From contig NCHA01000003.1 of assembly GCA_002257025.1 (NCBI GenBank), positions 124,001 to 188,000 on the forward strand: a DNA stretch of 64,000 bases. Direction: 5' to 3'. Positions within the stretch are counted from its first letter, which is position 1, and each line of letters opens with the position of its first letter. This DNA comes from Sphingobacteriales bacterium 16-39-50. Lineage in GTDB: Bacteria; Bacteroidota; Bacteroidia; Sphingobacteriales; Sphingobacteriaceae. Under the pieces are notes generated by a model. The model saw only the letters and a program-made list of their open reading frames with translations. It was not told where the DNA came from and ran no database searches. Shown one piece after another: positions 51,170-60,576 of this stretch. A program made the translations under genes and the position numbers.

Positions 51170-51889
51170 TTATGGTAATTTATACATACCTTTTAACTTA
51201 CTGTACTCAGATAGGGGGACCTGAACCAGGATTGGGTTCTTCCTTTTGTCAAGAAAATCAATCAGTTTTAAAATATCAGACTCCTTCATTGCAGTACAAC
51301 CGGCCGTTGGCTTATTGCTTCCACTCCAGATATGCATAAAAATACAAGAGCCCATATTGGGGATTGCGGGCTTCACATTATAATCCACAAAAATTCCAAA
51401 TTTATAAACATCACTTTTCATACGCATAGTTTCTGCCGAATTCCAGTCTTTTTTGACCGTATCTGACTTAACTATCTGGTTATAATATGCTGATTTTGAA
51501 TCGTCTACACAAAAAGTTCGATCATCAACCTTCAAAGAGTTCATTTCAGAACGAATATCTTCATAGCCAAACAAGCCGCTCAGCTGAAATATCCCTGCTG
51601 GTGAGTTTCCATCACCCTCCTTTTTTAATTTTCCCCTGTTAAGTTCTGTTTTGTGCAAACCTTTTCCCCAGGCCATACCACTTCTACCTGTAACTATTGG
51701 GATTTCTCTAAAAACGGGCATCCATCGATTTCCCTTAAATTCATAAACAGACATCTTACCCTCGATCTTATTCCAGGAATCTGTAGTTACGACGATCAGT
51801 TGCCCGGTATTAAATCTGGTATTCAGATCTATAAGCTGTTCGTTGAAAGAAGTTAAAATGAAAAGGTATAATGAAACAATAAAATTCAT
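51170..51889 (-). CDS. L,D-transpeptidase / YkuD-domain protein
   Basis: 239 aa with an N-terminal hydrophobic segment (about 1-14) that is probably a signal peptide. The YkuD catalytic motif is H186-x10-AGC198 (FMHIWSG then TAGCTAM), with Cys198 as nucleophile. The front half (LIVVTTDSWNKIEGKMSVYE) resembles the L,D-transpeptidase-like group often labelled YkuD-related, which may cross-link peptidoglycan or attach proteins to it. Six nt after the symporter gene. Confidence 0.87.
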   Translation of the reverse strand: MNFIVSLYLFILTSFNEQLIDLNTRFNTGQLIVVTTDSWNKIEGKMSVYEFKGNRWMPVFREIPIVTGRSGMAWGKGLHKTELNRGKLKKEGDGNSPAGIFQLSGLFGYEDIRSEMNSLKVDDRTFCVDDSKSAYYNQIVKSDTVKKDWNSAETMRMKSDVYKFGIFVDYNVKPAIPNMGSCIFMHIWSGSNKPTAGCTAMKESDILKLIDFLDKRKNPILVQVPLSEYSKLKGMYKLP

Positions 51890-51895
51890 GGCGGT

Positions 51896-53131
51896 TTAAA
51901 TAGCAGTTTTAAGCCAGTTTTTGCCTTCTGTAAACCTAGTAACCAGCATGGCCGAAACGGTATCGCCTGTTGCATTTAAAACGGTAGCCATAGGATCAAC
52001 GAGGGTACCTATAATCATCACTACCGGTAACATTTCTACAGGAAAACCATAAACGGTCATTACCAGAATTTCTCCGATATAACCACCATTTGGAATTCCA
52101 CCTTCTACCATACTTACAATGATAGTTATACCCAGTGCCATCAGAATGGTGCCCGGATCCATAAAATCCTTGCCCATTATCGCAAAGACAGCAGCAATTT
52201 TAATTATCGAAGAAACACTTGAGCCATCTTTATGAAGCGGTGCTCCAAGAGGAATAACCAAGTTACTAATATGCTCAGGTATTTTCATCGCCCGGGCAGC
52301 TGCAAGATTAGCAGGTATTGTTGCTACACTGCTGCAGGTACTTACCGCTGTAAATGTTGGAACGATATTATTCCTCCAGAAAATTTTGACTCCCGGAATT
52401 CCGCCTGCTATGAAAGCATAAAGAGTAAAGAATACAATGAAATAAAAGGTGCAAAAACCATAATATATGGCCATAGAATGACCGTATGTTCCAAATAGCT
52501 GAGGACCAAATACACCAACCTGGTATGCAAAATAAGCCCCTAATCCGATCGGAGCAAGTTTCATAATCATGATCAGGAATTGCTTCATAACCTCATCTCC
52601 TGCTATCAGAAATTTCTTAAAAGGCTCGGCCACTTGGCCCGACCTTAAGGTTGCAAATCCAATAAAGAGTGAAAATATAATGAATGCCAGCATACTCTTT
52701 CGGGATAACAATTCCGAAAATTCATTTACTGTTAATAAACTGGTTGCCTGCTCACCAAAACTCGCTGAATGTACCTCTTCTACAACGTTTGCTGCAGTTT
52801 CGATATTCTGAGGCAGTGGAAATATCCAGACTGTAAAAATTGTTAGTATTGCAGAAATAAGAACTGTTCCTAAAAAGACAAATATCATAACCAGCATAAC
52901 CTTACCCATTTTTTTTGAACGGTCAATATTGGCTATTGAAGATGCTATCGCGAAAAAAATAAGGGGTATTACTGCTGTAAAAAGGAGATTTAAAAATATA
53001 TCCCCAATGGGTTTTATAACTTCAACCTGTTTGCCTAAAAACAGACCTAAAAAGGTTCCAATCGTTATACCAAGAAGTAGCCTGATAATACTGGCATAGT
53101 TCTTTAAAAAACCGGATGTACCTTCATTCAT
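51896..53131 (-). CDS. SDF-family sodium:solute symporter (DAACS) with altered substrate-site residues
   Basis: Inner-membrane secondary transporter of the glutamate/aspartate symporter family, 411 aa. TM segments and the HP1 Ser-rich tip (TAVSTCSSVATIP, about 260-272) are as expected. The TM7 motif, NMDGT in GltPh, is HKDGS here (PLGAPLHKDGSSVSSI). The TM8 line reads DPMATVLNATGDTVSAM: aligned to GltPh, the Asp, Asn and last Asp are kept but the substrate-binding Arg397 position is Ala. A neutral or non-amino-acid substrate is therefore likelier than aspartate. It starts 1 nt after nadA. Confidence 0.88.
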   Translation of the reverse strand: MNEGTSGFLKNYASIIRLLLGITIGTFLGLFLGKQVEVIKPIGDIFLNLLFTAVIPLIFFAIASSIANIDRSKKMGKVMLVMIFVFLGTVLISAILTIFTVWIFPLPQNIETAANVVEEVHSASFGEQATSLLTVNEFSELLSRKSMLAFIIFSLFIGFATLRSGQVAEPFKKFLIAGDEVMKQFLIMIMKLAPIGLGAYFAYQVGVFGPQLFGTYGHSMAIYYGFCTFYFIVFFTLYAFIAGGIPGVKIFWRNNIVPTFTAVSTCSSVATIPANLAAARAMKIPEHISNLVIPLGAPLHKDGSSVSSIIKIAAVFAIMGKDFMDPGTILMALGITIIVSMVEGGIPNGGYIGEILVMTVYGFPVEMLPVVMIIGTLVDPMATVLNATGDTVSAMLVTRFTEGKNWLKTAI

Positions 53132-53132
53132 T

Positions 53133-54125
53133 TTATAAACCTAGTTTGGCAGAAATTTCCAGCATACGTTCAATTGGTAACTGAGCTCTTTTTATAATAT
53201 CTGCAGGGACAGTAACCTCAGGCAGATCATTCTTAATACACAAATACAGCTTCTCGAGTGTATTTCTTTTCATATGCGGACAATCATTGCATGCACATGA
53301 ATTATCAGGAGGAGCCGGAATAAATATCTTGTCAGGATTAGCTTTTTCCATCTGATGAATAATACCACTTTCAGTAGCCACAATAAATTCCTTAGCAGGA
53401 TTATTTATAGTGTACTTCAACAAACCGGTAGTAGATCCTATATAATCAGCCATCTTTAAAATAGCATCTTCACATTCAGGATGTGCAATAAATTTAGCTT
53501 CCGGATGTCTGTTTTTTAATTTCAAAATACGCTGTTGTGAAAAAATTTCATGGACCATACATGCACCATTCCATAAAACTAAATCCCTTCCGGTTTTCTT
53601 TGCTACCCAGGCTCCTAAATTTTTATCGGGTCCAAAGATAATTTTCTGATCTTTTGGTAAGCTTTCCACAATTTGTACTGCATTTGAGGAAGTACAAACT
53701 ATATCGCTCATCGCTTTTAGCTCAGCAGTACAATTTACATAGGTAATTACTAAATGATCAGGGTATTTTTCTTTAAACTTTGCAAATAATTTTGGCGGAC
53801 AACTATCTGATAATGAACATCCTGCTTTTAAATCAGGCAATAATACTTTTTTTGACGGAGATAATATTTTTGCGGTTTCTGCCATAAAATGAACACCGGC
53901 AAATACAATTACATCTGCATCAGTTTTAGCTGCCTGCTGTGATAAACCGAGACTATCTCCAATAAAATCTGCAATATCCTGTATATCAGGCTCCTGATAA
54001 TAATGTGCTAAAATAACTGCATTTTTTTCCTTTTTCAATCTGCATATTTCAGCAAAAAGATCGAGAGTTGGATCTATTGGCTCATCAATAAAACCTTTAA
54101 TATTTAATTCTTCTAAGGTATTCAT
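53133..54125 (-). CDS. nadA: Quinolinate synthase A
   Basis: [4Fe-4S] enzyme condensing iminoaspartate with dihydroxyacetone phosphate to quinolinate in de novo NAD synthesis. 330 aa. Cluster-ligand regions: [10 protein letters not shown] (C103), WNGACMVHE, and [11 protein letters not shown] near 275-285. [22 protein letters not shown] (40-61) is the substrate site. It is divergent from nadB across the 409-bp gap. Leads a minus-strand string of six genes. Confidence 0.96.
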   Translation of the reverse strand: MNTLEELNIKGFIDEPIDPTLDLFAEICRLKKEKNAVILAHYYQEPDIQDIADFIGDSLGLSQQAAKTDADVIVFAGVHFMAETAKILSPSKKVLLPDLKAGCSLSDSCPPKLFAKFKEKYPDHLVITYVNCTAELKAMSDIVCTSSNAVQIVESLPKDQKIIFGPDKNLGAWVAKKTGRDLVLWNGACMVHEIFSQQRILKLKNRHPEAKFIAHPECEDAILKMADYIGSTTGLLKYTINNPAKEFIVATESGIIHQMEKANPDKIFIPAPPDNSCACNDCPHMKRNTLEKLYLCIKNDLPEVTVPADIIKRAQLPIERMLEISAKLGL

Positions 54126-54534
54126 TTATCAACTATTCAATAATTATAATTTATATTATAGATAAGAATCTTATTGTTTATTAGTGTGTTGGTATTGTGA
54201 ATAATAAACTTAATATTCTTTCGCATTAATTGTTTTTAATTAATTATCCACAAATTCTAAACATTATTTTTATTATAAATAACTGATTACTAAGCTTTTT
54301 AATTATCCAATTATTTTTATAAAATTTTATTTGTTTAGTTTTTCTTCCTTATAAAAGGTGGAATACTCTTAATTTTTTGCTTATAACTAAATCAAAAATA
54401 AGGTAAATTCGGCTTATTAGAAGTATTTATGAGTCTGTTTGTAAATTAATCAACCAGTATTAGTACTAAATTAACATCTTTGAGGAGCTTGTTAACATGT
54501 TTATTCATATTCAATATTCTATAATTTTTCATCC
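54126..54534. other. AT-rich nadA-nadB intergenic region, candidate replication origin
   Basis: 409 bp, markedly more AT-rich than the rest of the window. It contains a perfect DnaA box TTATCCACA (54244-54252), a TTATNCACA-type box on the minus strand (TGTGAATAA, 54196-54204) and a one-mismatch box TTATTCATA (54501-54509). A further perfect box in reverse orientation (TGTGGATAA, 54687-54695) lies in the start of nadB. parS-type sites are 6 kb away. It must also hold the nadA and nadB promoters, which I could not pin down. Confidence 0.45.
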
Positions 54535-56124
54535 ATGAAAAATGTTGATTTTTTAGTGATAGGATCCGGGATTGCAGGATTAAGTTTTGCTTTGAAAGCT
54601 GCCAAATATGGTAAGGTTCTGATAGTTACAAAAGCTAATGAGGATGAATCCAATACTAAATATGCGCAGGGTGGTGTTGCTGTTGTTGTGGATAAAGAGG
54701 AAGATTCATTTGAAAAGCATATTGATGACACACTAATTGCCGGCGATGGATTGTGTGATAGGAAAATAGTTGAGATTGTTGTTAAAGAGGGGCCTGCACG
54801 TATTGATGAAATTATTCGATATGGTACCCATTTTGACAAAACCAATAAGGGAATATTTGACCTTGCTAAAGAAGGTGGCCATTCTGAAAGCAGGGTTTTG
54901 CATTATAAGGATATAACCGGTTTTGAAATTGAAAGGGCTCTGCTAAAACAAATTCACAGTGACCCTAATATTGAGATTTTAACTCATTATTTCGCAGTTG
55001 AATTAATAACTCAACATCATATTGGCGAGTTAGTAGGTAGAAGATCAGACAATATTGAGTGCTATGGGATCTATGCGCTTGATACCTCAACTAATAAAGT
55101 TGAAAAATTTTTATCAAAGGTGACTTTAATGGCTTCCGGTGGTGCTGGTCATATTTATGCTACAACCACAAATCCAGTTATTGCAACTGGCGATGGAATT
55201 GCTATGGCTTATCGGGCTAAGGCAAAAGTAAGAAATATGGAATTTATTCAATTTCATCCTACAGCTTTATATAATCCTGGAGAATATCCGTCTTTCTTAA
55301 TATCTGAGGCTGTTCGTGGTTTCGGAGGTGTGCTTAAAACGAAAAATGGTGAGGAGTTTATGCAGAATTATGATGAGCGTGGTTCATTAGCTCCACGTGA
55401 TATTGTAGCCAGAGCTATTGATGCTGAAATGAAAAAATCAGGTGATGATTTTGTTTATCTCGACATCAGGCATCGTGAGAAGGCTGATATTCTATCACAT
55501 TTCCCTAATATTTACGCCAAATGTTTGAGTATTGGTCTGGATATGACACGGGATCTGATTCCTGTTACTCCTGCAGCTCATTATATGTGTGGCGGTATAC
55601 TAGTTGACGAGGATGGTAAGTCTTCAATTCACAGGCTTTATGCCTGCGGTGAGTGTACCTCAACTGGTCTGCATGGAGCAAACAGATTGGCGTCCAATTC
55701 TTTGCTCGAGGCCCCTGTTTTTGCTCACAGGATTTATGAAGATGCGATCAAGGTTTTTAAGAATTATGAAATTCCTGATAATATACCTGAATGGGATGAA
55801 ACTGATACTAAACTTTCAAATGAAGACATTCTGGTAACCCACAATCTTCGGGAAACCCAAAAGGTTATGAGTGATTATGTTGGTATTGTCAGATCTGATT
55901 TCAGATTGGAAAGAGCGATGCGACGTTTAGGATTATTGTATGAAGAAACCGAAAGTTTTTACAAGAAGACAACATTGTCTGTAAAACTATGTGAGCTTCG
56001 AAATGTTATTCAGAATGCTTACATCGTTATAAAATCAGCAATGTTAAGAAAAGAGAGCAGGGGGCTTCATTATACAACTGACTATAAGCCCCATGCACTT
56101 GAGCCACATGATACCGTTTTTTAA
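54535..56124 (+). CDS. nadB: L-aspartate oxidase
   Basis: Flavoenzyme oxidising L-aspartate to iminoaspartate for NadA. 529 aa. The FAD motif is DFLVIGSGIAGLSFALKAA (4-22), then KYAQGGVAVV. The active-site segments are SEAVRGFGGVLKTKNGEEF (near 257-275) and LAPRDIVARAID with the catalytic Arg. AAHYMCGGILVDEDGKSS and the LHGANRLASNSLLEA FAD contact follow. The C-terminal helical domain is complete. Codon third positions look more T-rich than in the genes to the left. The carbonic anhydrase follows after 11 nt. Confidence 0.96.
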   Translation: MKNVDFLVIGSGIAGLSFALKAAKYGKVLIVTKANEDESNTKYAQGGVAVVVDKEEDSFEKHIDDTLIAGDGLCDRKIVEIVVKEGPARIDEIIRYGTHFDKTNKGIFDLAKEGGHSESRVLHYKDITGFEIERALLKQIHSDPNIEILTHYFAVELITQHHIGELVGRRSDNIECYGIYALDTSTNKVEKFLSKVTLMASGGAGHIYATTTNPVIATGDGIAMAYRAKAKVRNMEFIQFHPTALYNPGEYPSFLISEAVRGFGGVLKTKNGEEFMQNYDERGSLAPRDIVARAIDAEMKKSGDDFVYLDIRHREKADILSHFPNIYAKCLSIGLDMTRDLIPVTPAAHYMCGGILVDEDGKSSIHRLYACGECTSTGLHGANRLASNSLLEAPVFAHRIYEDAIKVFKNYEIPDNIPEWDETDTKLSNEDILVTHNLRETQKVMSDYVGIVRSDFRLERAMRRLGLLYEETESFYKKTTLSVKLCELRNVIQNAYIVIKSAMLRKESRGLHYTTDYKPHALEPHDTVF

Positions 56125-56135
56125 TATATTTTTTT

Positions 56136-56657
56136 ATGGCGCTTATTCTACCGGTTAAGAATGTCTTTCCTGAAATTGGGACTAATTGTTTCCTTGCAGA
56201 GAACAGTACCATAGTTGGTGATGTTGTTATAGGTAATAATTGCTCCGTTTGGTTTAATGCTGTAATTAGAGGGGATGTTAATTATATCAGGATTGGCGAT
56301 AATACCAATATCCAGGATGGTGCTGTAATACATTGTACCTACCAGAAAGCAGCTACTGAAATTGGTAACAATGTATCAATAGGCCATAACGCACTCGTTC
56401 ATGGTTGTACATTGTATGATCATGTACTTATAGGAATGGGTGCCATAGTAATGGATCATGCGATCGTTAATGAGTATTGTATAATTGCTGCCGGAGCTAT
56501 CGTTCTTGAGAATACTGTTTGCGAAGCAGGGTTTTTATATGCAGGCATACCCGCCAGAAAGATTAAAGCTCTGACAGATCAGCAAATGGAAATGCTTAAT
56601 AAGCTTCCCGAAAACTATAAATTATATTCTACCTGGTTTATTAAGGATCAGGAATAA
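56136..56657 (+). CDS. Gamma carbonic anhydrase family protein
   Basis: 173 aa left-handed beta-helix of hexapeptide repeats, YrdA/PaaY/CaiE-like. The zinc histidines fit GAVIHCTYQ, then GNNVSIGHNALVHGCTLYDHVLIGMG (about 79-107). AVIRGDVNYIRIGDNTNIQDG is the typical entry block. Carbonic anhydrase activity in this subgroup is variable. Likely cotranscribed with nadB (11-nt gap). Its end overlaps the convergent lipoprotein gene by 17 bp. Confidence 0.92.
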   Translation: MALILPVKNVFPEIGTNCFLAENSTIVGDVVIGNNCSVWFNAVIRGDVNYIRIGDNTNIQDGAVIHCTYQKAATEIGNNVSIGHNALVHGCTLYDHVLIGMGAIVMDHAIVNEYCIIAAGAIVLENTVCEAGFLYAGIPARKIKALTDQQMEMLNKLPENYKLYSTWFIKDQE

Positions 56658-58266
56658 CTACATTTTCCTCCAGGTCCCAGTTGGGTCTAAGGGAGATTGT
56701 TTTGTCAAAGTTCCAGGTTTTTTCAGGTTGTCTTCCTTCCTTAACATTTCCGGTATCCCATTCTCCGTTGTCATTGTCATCATAAATGACACGGATTAAA
56801 TATTTTGCAGTAGGGTATCTTATATAGTTGAGCAGGGTGTTCTTTTTGATCGAATTTTGTTTTAGGATTTCTTTCCGTTCATTTAGCCATTGCACCAGAT
56901 AGGTTTTTGTTGTGTCGGGAACACTTACGTTTATGGATATGCTACCATAATTGTCGTCAATATCCAACTCAAATTTCTTTGAATAGACCTTTGATTTAGT
57001 CCCTAAAACATCCGTAAAGGCATTCTCCGCCAGTTTTAAAATGTATTGTTTTTTCAGTTTCCAGGGATATTTTAAGCTATAGGTTCTGAGTGATTTAGGG
57101 TCTTTGACTATCTGATAACCTTTTGCAGGTATTGAGTCTTCGAGAAGAGTTATTTGTGATTCCTGATAGGATTGAATAGGGGATGATAGTTTCAATATTA
57201 ATTCTGAACCTGGTCTTATTTTGCTACCAGATAGGTTATCGGATGCAACAAGGGATTTGATATAAGTATCTCTTTTATTTCTTCTGAGTGTAACTGTGTC
57301 GAGCGCTTTTCCCGCTGAGTTAACCACAACATCTATTGAATCAAAATTTAGTTCAGGTATCCATATTGTTGCCGAGTCCCTCGTCAAGCTAAACTCAACT
57401 GTTTTGTTTTGATCGATGCTCGCAGGTTCAATTATGTTTATTGTAGGATTAATTATGGGTCTGTTGAACGTTAAACTTATTCGTCCATCTCCTTCAATAC
57501 TACGATCTTTTACAATTAAAACATTGGGATATTCTTTGAATACCTGCAAGACAATTCCACTGGTATCTTTTGTTAGCTTAATGGGGTTTTGAAGAAATCC
57601 GATCTCTTCGTTCTGGCCGTTGTATATTCTATCGCCACCCTGTTCCAGTAATGCATATAATTTATAGGTATCTTCTCTTAGGTTGGAAAGTTTGAATGTG
57701 CCTGCTGTGTCGGTTATATTGAATACACTAGCTTTCTTTTTTCCGAATAGGGAATCCTGACTTACAGGTAAAATGAATACAGTAACATCTTTCTGTTTTT
57801 CCTTTGTTAGTGAGTTAATTACTTTTCCAGATATCGAAAGTGAATCAATTTCATTACCAGTTGAAAACACGTATGAGTAATTTTTAAGAATGTTACTTTC
57901 ATTTACATCAGCTATAGCCTTACCAAAATTTATGGAGTAAGTTGTGTTTGCCTCAAGTTCCTGTTTAAACTCGATTTCCAGATTTTCCTTCTTTACTTTA
58001 AAGACGGGAGGAATATCCATCGCTGGTGAGATACTTATTTCAGTATACTCATTGCTAAGTTTTACAAATTCATTGAATTCGATTTCAATTTTTTTTGCTG
58101 TAAAGTTTTTTGTGAAATTTTTTGGCACCTCGTTCACTATTCCCGGTGGTATACTATCCTTTGGTCCACCGGTTGGCGATTGCATACTCGCACAGCCCGA
58201 TATATAGGTCGTCAGCCAAAACAGAACGATTGCTGCAAGAAAAAACACACTCTTTTTATTATTCAC
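56641..58266 (-). CDS. Ig-like domain lipoprotein (SbsA/Big_5 type)
   Basis: 541 aa. N-terminal TM-like signal with a lipobox (YISGCAS, Cys25), so it is probably a lipoprotein. The segment SPTGGPKDSIPPGIVNEVPKN opening an Ig-like (Big_5) domain (about 30-130) is a recurrent Bacteroidota arrangement. A carboxypeptidase-regulatory-like module follows (KDVTVFILPV to FKLSNLREDTYKLYALLEQ, about 150-220), then further beta domains, ending with VIYDDNDNGEWDTGNVKEGRQPE, which looks calcium-binding-like. Likely a surface or periplasmic structural protein; function unknown. Confidence 0.83.
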   Translation of the reverse strand: MNNKKSVFFLAAIVLFWLTTYISGCASMQSPTGGPKDSIPPGIVNEVPKNFTKNFTAKKIEIEFNEFVKLSNEYTEISISPAMDIPPVFKVKKENLEIEFKQELEANTTYSINFGKAIADVNESNILKNYSYVFSTGNEIDSLSISGKVINSLTKEKQKDVTVFILPVSQDSLFGKKKASVFNITDTAGTFKLSNLREDTYKLYALLEQGGDRIYNGQNEEIGFLQNPIKLTKDTSGIVLQVFKEYPNVLIVKDRSIEGDGRISLTFNRPIINPTINIIEPASIDQNKTVEFSLTRDSATIWIPELNFDSIDVVVNSAGKALDTVTLRRNKRDTYIKSLVASDNLSGSKIRPGSELILKLSSPIQSYQESQITLLEDSIPAKGYQIVKDPKSLRTYSLKYPWKLKKQYILKLAENAFTDVLGTKSKVYSKKFELDIDDNYGSISINVSVPDTTKTYLVQWLNERKEILKQNSIKKNTLLNYIRYPTAKYLIRVIYDDNDNGEWDTGNVKEGRQPEKTWNFDKTISLRPNWDLEENVVIPDP

Positions 58267-58402
58267 AATTTATAAGCCTTATAGACGATTTTCTATGTTT
58301 TTGGATTACTAATATTAACTGGGTCGAGAAAGTTGCGTATATCTTATTATTTAAGGCCAGAGATATTTGCTATTAATAATCTGATAATGAGATAGTTAGC
58401 AA

Positions 58403-60265
58403 TTATCTGGCCATATGAACCATTAAAACGGAGATATCTGATGGTGAAACTCCCGAAATACGTGAAGCCTGCCCGAGGGTTCTTGGTTTTATTTTCATCA
58501 GTTTTTCCCTTGCTTCTTTTGACAATGAAACAAGGTCAAGATAATTAAATTCAGGATTGATAGTCTGATCTTCCATTCGTTTCATTTTATCTACTATCTC
58601 GAGTTCCTTTTCAAAGTAGCTTTCATATTTCACTTTTATTTCTGCCTGTTCAACGGTTTCCCTGTCATATTTATTTAGTAATTCACTGAACACTAAATCT
58701 GCTTTTTTAAGATCTTTAAATCCTATTTGAGGCCTGGTTATGAGCTGAAACATTTTTACATTTTGCGATATACCCGGTGTACCCTGTTCTTCAAGAATAG
58801 CATTTACCGCCTCGGGTCCAATTGAAGTAGTTTTCAAGTAGCTGACCAGATGATCAGCATTTTCTATTTTCTTATTTACCTTATCAAATCGTTCATCCGA
58901 AATTAATCCTAATTTGTGACCTATTGGACTTAGTCTGATATCTGCATTGTCCTGTCTTAATAGTAGTCTATGCTCGGCTCTTGAGGTAAACATACGATAA
59001 GGTTCTTCAGTTCCTTTTGTTACCAGGTCATCTATTAATACACCGATATACGATTCAGCTCTTTTTAGAATTAGTTCTTCCTTGTTATTTATTTTGAGGT
59101 GTGCATTAATTCCAGCCATAAAACCCTGACAGGCGGCCTCTTCATATCCTGTAGTTCCATTTATTTGTCCGGCAAAATAGAGGTTACCTATATTTTTTGT
59201 CTCAAGAGTAAGTCCAAGTTGTGTAGGCGGAAAGAAGTCATATTCAATTGCATAGCCCGGTCTGAACATTTTTGCTTTTTCGAAACCAGGAATTTTAGTT
59301 AATGCCCTATATTGCACGTCCTCTGGTAGGGAAGTTGAAAAACCGTTTACATAGATCTCCACAGTATTCCATCCCTCTGGTTCTACAAAGATTTGGTGCC
59401 TGTCGCGTTCAGCAAAGCGGTTGATTTTGTCTTCTATCGATGGACAATAGCGTGGACCTAATCCTTTGATGCGGCCTGTAAACATTGGAGACTTTTCAAA
59501 GCCTTCTTTAAGTGTTTCATGTACTTCCGAGTTTGTATAGGTTATCCAGCAGCATTTTTGCTCTTTTGGTAGAACCACATCGGTATAGGAGAATCTTCCA
59601 CGTTCCGGATCTCCCCATTGTTCTTCCATCTTTGAATAGTCCAGCGAACGTCCGTCTACCCTGGGAGGAGTTCCGGTCTTCATTCTGCCTGCTTCGAATC
59701 CTAACTCAACCAGCTGTTCTGTTATTCCTGTTGCTGATTTCTCTCCTGTTCTACCACCCCCAAATTTCTTTTCACCTATATGGATTATCCCATTCAGGAA
59801 TGTTCCATTTGTCAAAACAACTGCTTCTGATCTTATTTTTAGACCAAGCGATGTCCTTACTCCACATGCTTTATTGTTCTCTATAAGTAGAGAAGTCGCT
59901 GTATCCTGCCAAAAATCAACATTTGGAGTACGCTCTAATGCTAATCTCCATTCTTCGGCGAAGCGTTTTCTGTCGTTTTGAGCTCTCGGGCTCCACATAG
60001 CAGGTCCTTTCGAACTATTTAACATGCGGAATTGTAATGTAGTTTTATCCGTAATTATTCCTGAATATCCACCCATTGCATCAATTTCACGAACAATTTG
60101 TCCTTTGGCAACACCACCCATAGCTGGATTACAACTCATTTGAGCTATTGTTTCCATATTCATGGTAATCAATAGAACCCTTGATCCCAAATTGGCTGCT
60201 GCGGCTGCGGCTTCGCAACCTGCATGCCCTGCACCTACTACTATTATATCGTATTTATCAAACAT
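58403..60265 (-). CDS. mnmG: tRNA uridine-5-carboxymethylaminomethyl(34) synthesis enzyme MnmG
   Basis: With MnmE installs the cmnm5 group on U34 of tRNAs. 620 aa. FAD motif [19 protein letters not shown] (6-24), [24 protein letters not shown] (43-66), [22 protein letters not shown], and the C-terminal helical domain ending [37 protein letters not shown]. Known in many bacteria as gidA, close to the replication origin. Two parS-like palindromes lie in the 80 bp in front of its start. Confidence 0.97.
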   Translation of the reverse strand: MFDKYDIIVVGAGHAGCEAAAAAANLGSRVLLITMNMETIAQMSCNPAMGGVAKGQIVREIDAMGGYSGIITDKTTLQFRMLNSSKGPAMWSPRAQNDRKRFAEEWRLALERTPNVDFWQDTATSLLIENNKACGVRTSLGLKIRSEAVVLTNGTFLNGIIHIGEKKFGGGRTGEKSATGITEQLVELGFEAGRMKTGTPPRVDGRSLDYSKMEEQWGDPERGRFSYTDVVLPKEQKCCWITYTNSEVHETLKEGFEKSPMFTGRIKGLGPRYCPSIEDKINRFAERDRHQIFVEPEGWNTVEIYVNGFSTSLPEDVQYRALTKIPGFEKAKMFRPGYAIEYDFFPPTQLGLTLETKNIGNLYFAGQINGTTGYEEAACQGFMAGINAHLKINNKEELILKRAESYIGVLIDDLVTKGTEEPYRMFTSRAEHRLLLRQDNADIRLSPIGHKLGLISDERFDKVNKKIENADHLVSYLKTTSIGPEAVNAILEEQGTPGISQNVKMFQLITRPQIGFKDLKKADLVFSELLNKYDRETVEQAEIKVKYESYFEKELEIVDKMKRMEDQTINPEFNYLDLVSLSKEAREKLMKIKPRTLGQASRISGVSPSDISVLMVHMAR

Positions 60266-60274
60266 TTTTTATGA

Positions 60275-60290
60275 TGTTCCACGTGGAACT
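60275..60290. promoter_or_regulatory. parS: parS-like palindrome 1 (variant)
   Basis: GTTCCACGTGGAAC (60276-60289) is a perfect 14-bp palindrome with the CACGTG core of parS, 10 nt before the mnmG start codon. It differs from the classic TGTTNCACGTGAAACA in one half-site. Confidence 0.65.
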
Positions 60291-60315
60291 ATAGAGTTTG
60301 TAAAAATAATCATTA

Positions 60316-60573
60316 CTATTTAATAATTGTTTCACGTGAAACATACTTAAAAAGAGAGATGAGAGCCGCAATCGCCCAAACAGCATTAAGAAAAACAAAT
60401 GGGTAAAATTGTACCAAATAGGAAGAATAACCACACAATGCTGCCCCGGTTAAATTCAAGGTGCTGTACCATTTGCTATCCGTCGGCATCTTTTTCTTTA
60501 AATTGAGATAAAATGCGATGAGCAATAAGCTTACTCCTGCGGATGCCAAAAAATCTGATGTGCTCATATTCAT
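60316..60573 (-). CDS. CBU_0592-like small membrane protein
   Basis: 85 aa with three hydrophobic segments (about 8-25, 38-55, 58-76), matching the small CBU_0592/YgjV-like membrane family; function unknown. Start at Met1 or Met3. Its last codons (V-S-R-E-T) are the parS palindrome at 60328-60343, so the C-terminus KYVSRETIIK is partly dictated by that site. It sits 3 nt after the ABC-F gene and 50 nt before mnmG on the same strand. Confidence 0.8.
   Translation of the reverse strand: MNMSTSDFLASAGVSLLLIAFYLNLKKKMPTDSKWYSTLNLTGAALCGYSSYLVQFYPFVFLNAVWAIAALISLFKYVSRETIIK
60328..60343. promoter_or_regulatory. parS: parS site 2 (perfect consensus), inside a coding sequence
   Basis: TGTTTCACGTGAAACA is a perfect 16-bp palindrome identical to the canonical ParB-binding parS. 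It lies in the last codons of the small membrane protein gene, 38 bp from site 1. Confidence 0.85.
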
Positions 60574-60576
60574 TTT

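Noticed and set aside
50064-51170. Search for a TPP riboswitch before thiL.
   Set aside because: The 56-bp gap is too short and shows no CUGAGA or related core; the gene reads on from its neighbour.
51896-54125. nadA next to an SDF symporter read as an aspartate supply line for NAD synthesis.
   Set aside because: The symporter appears to lack the arginine that holds acidic substrates, so aspartate import is not supported by the sequence.
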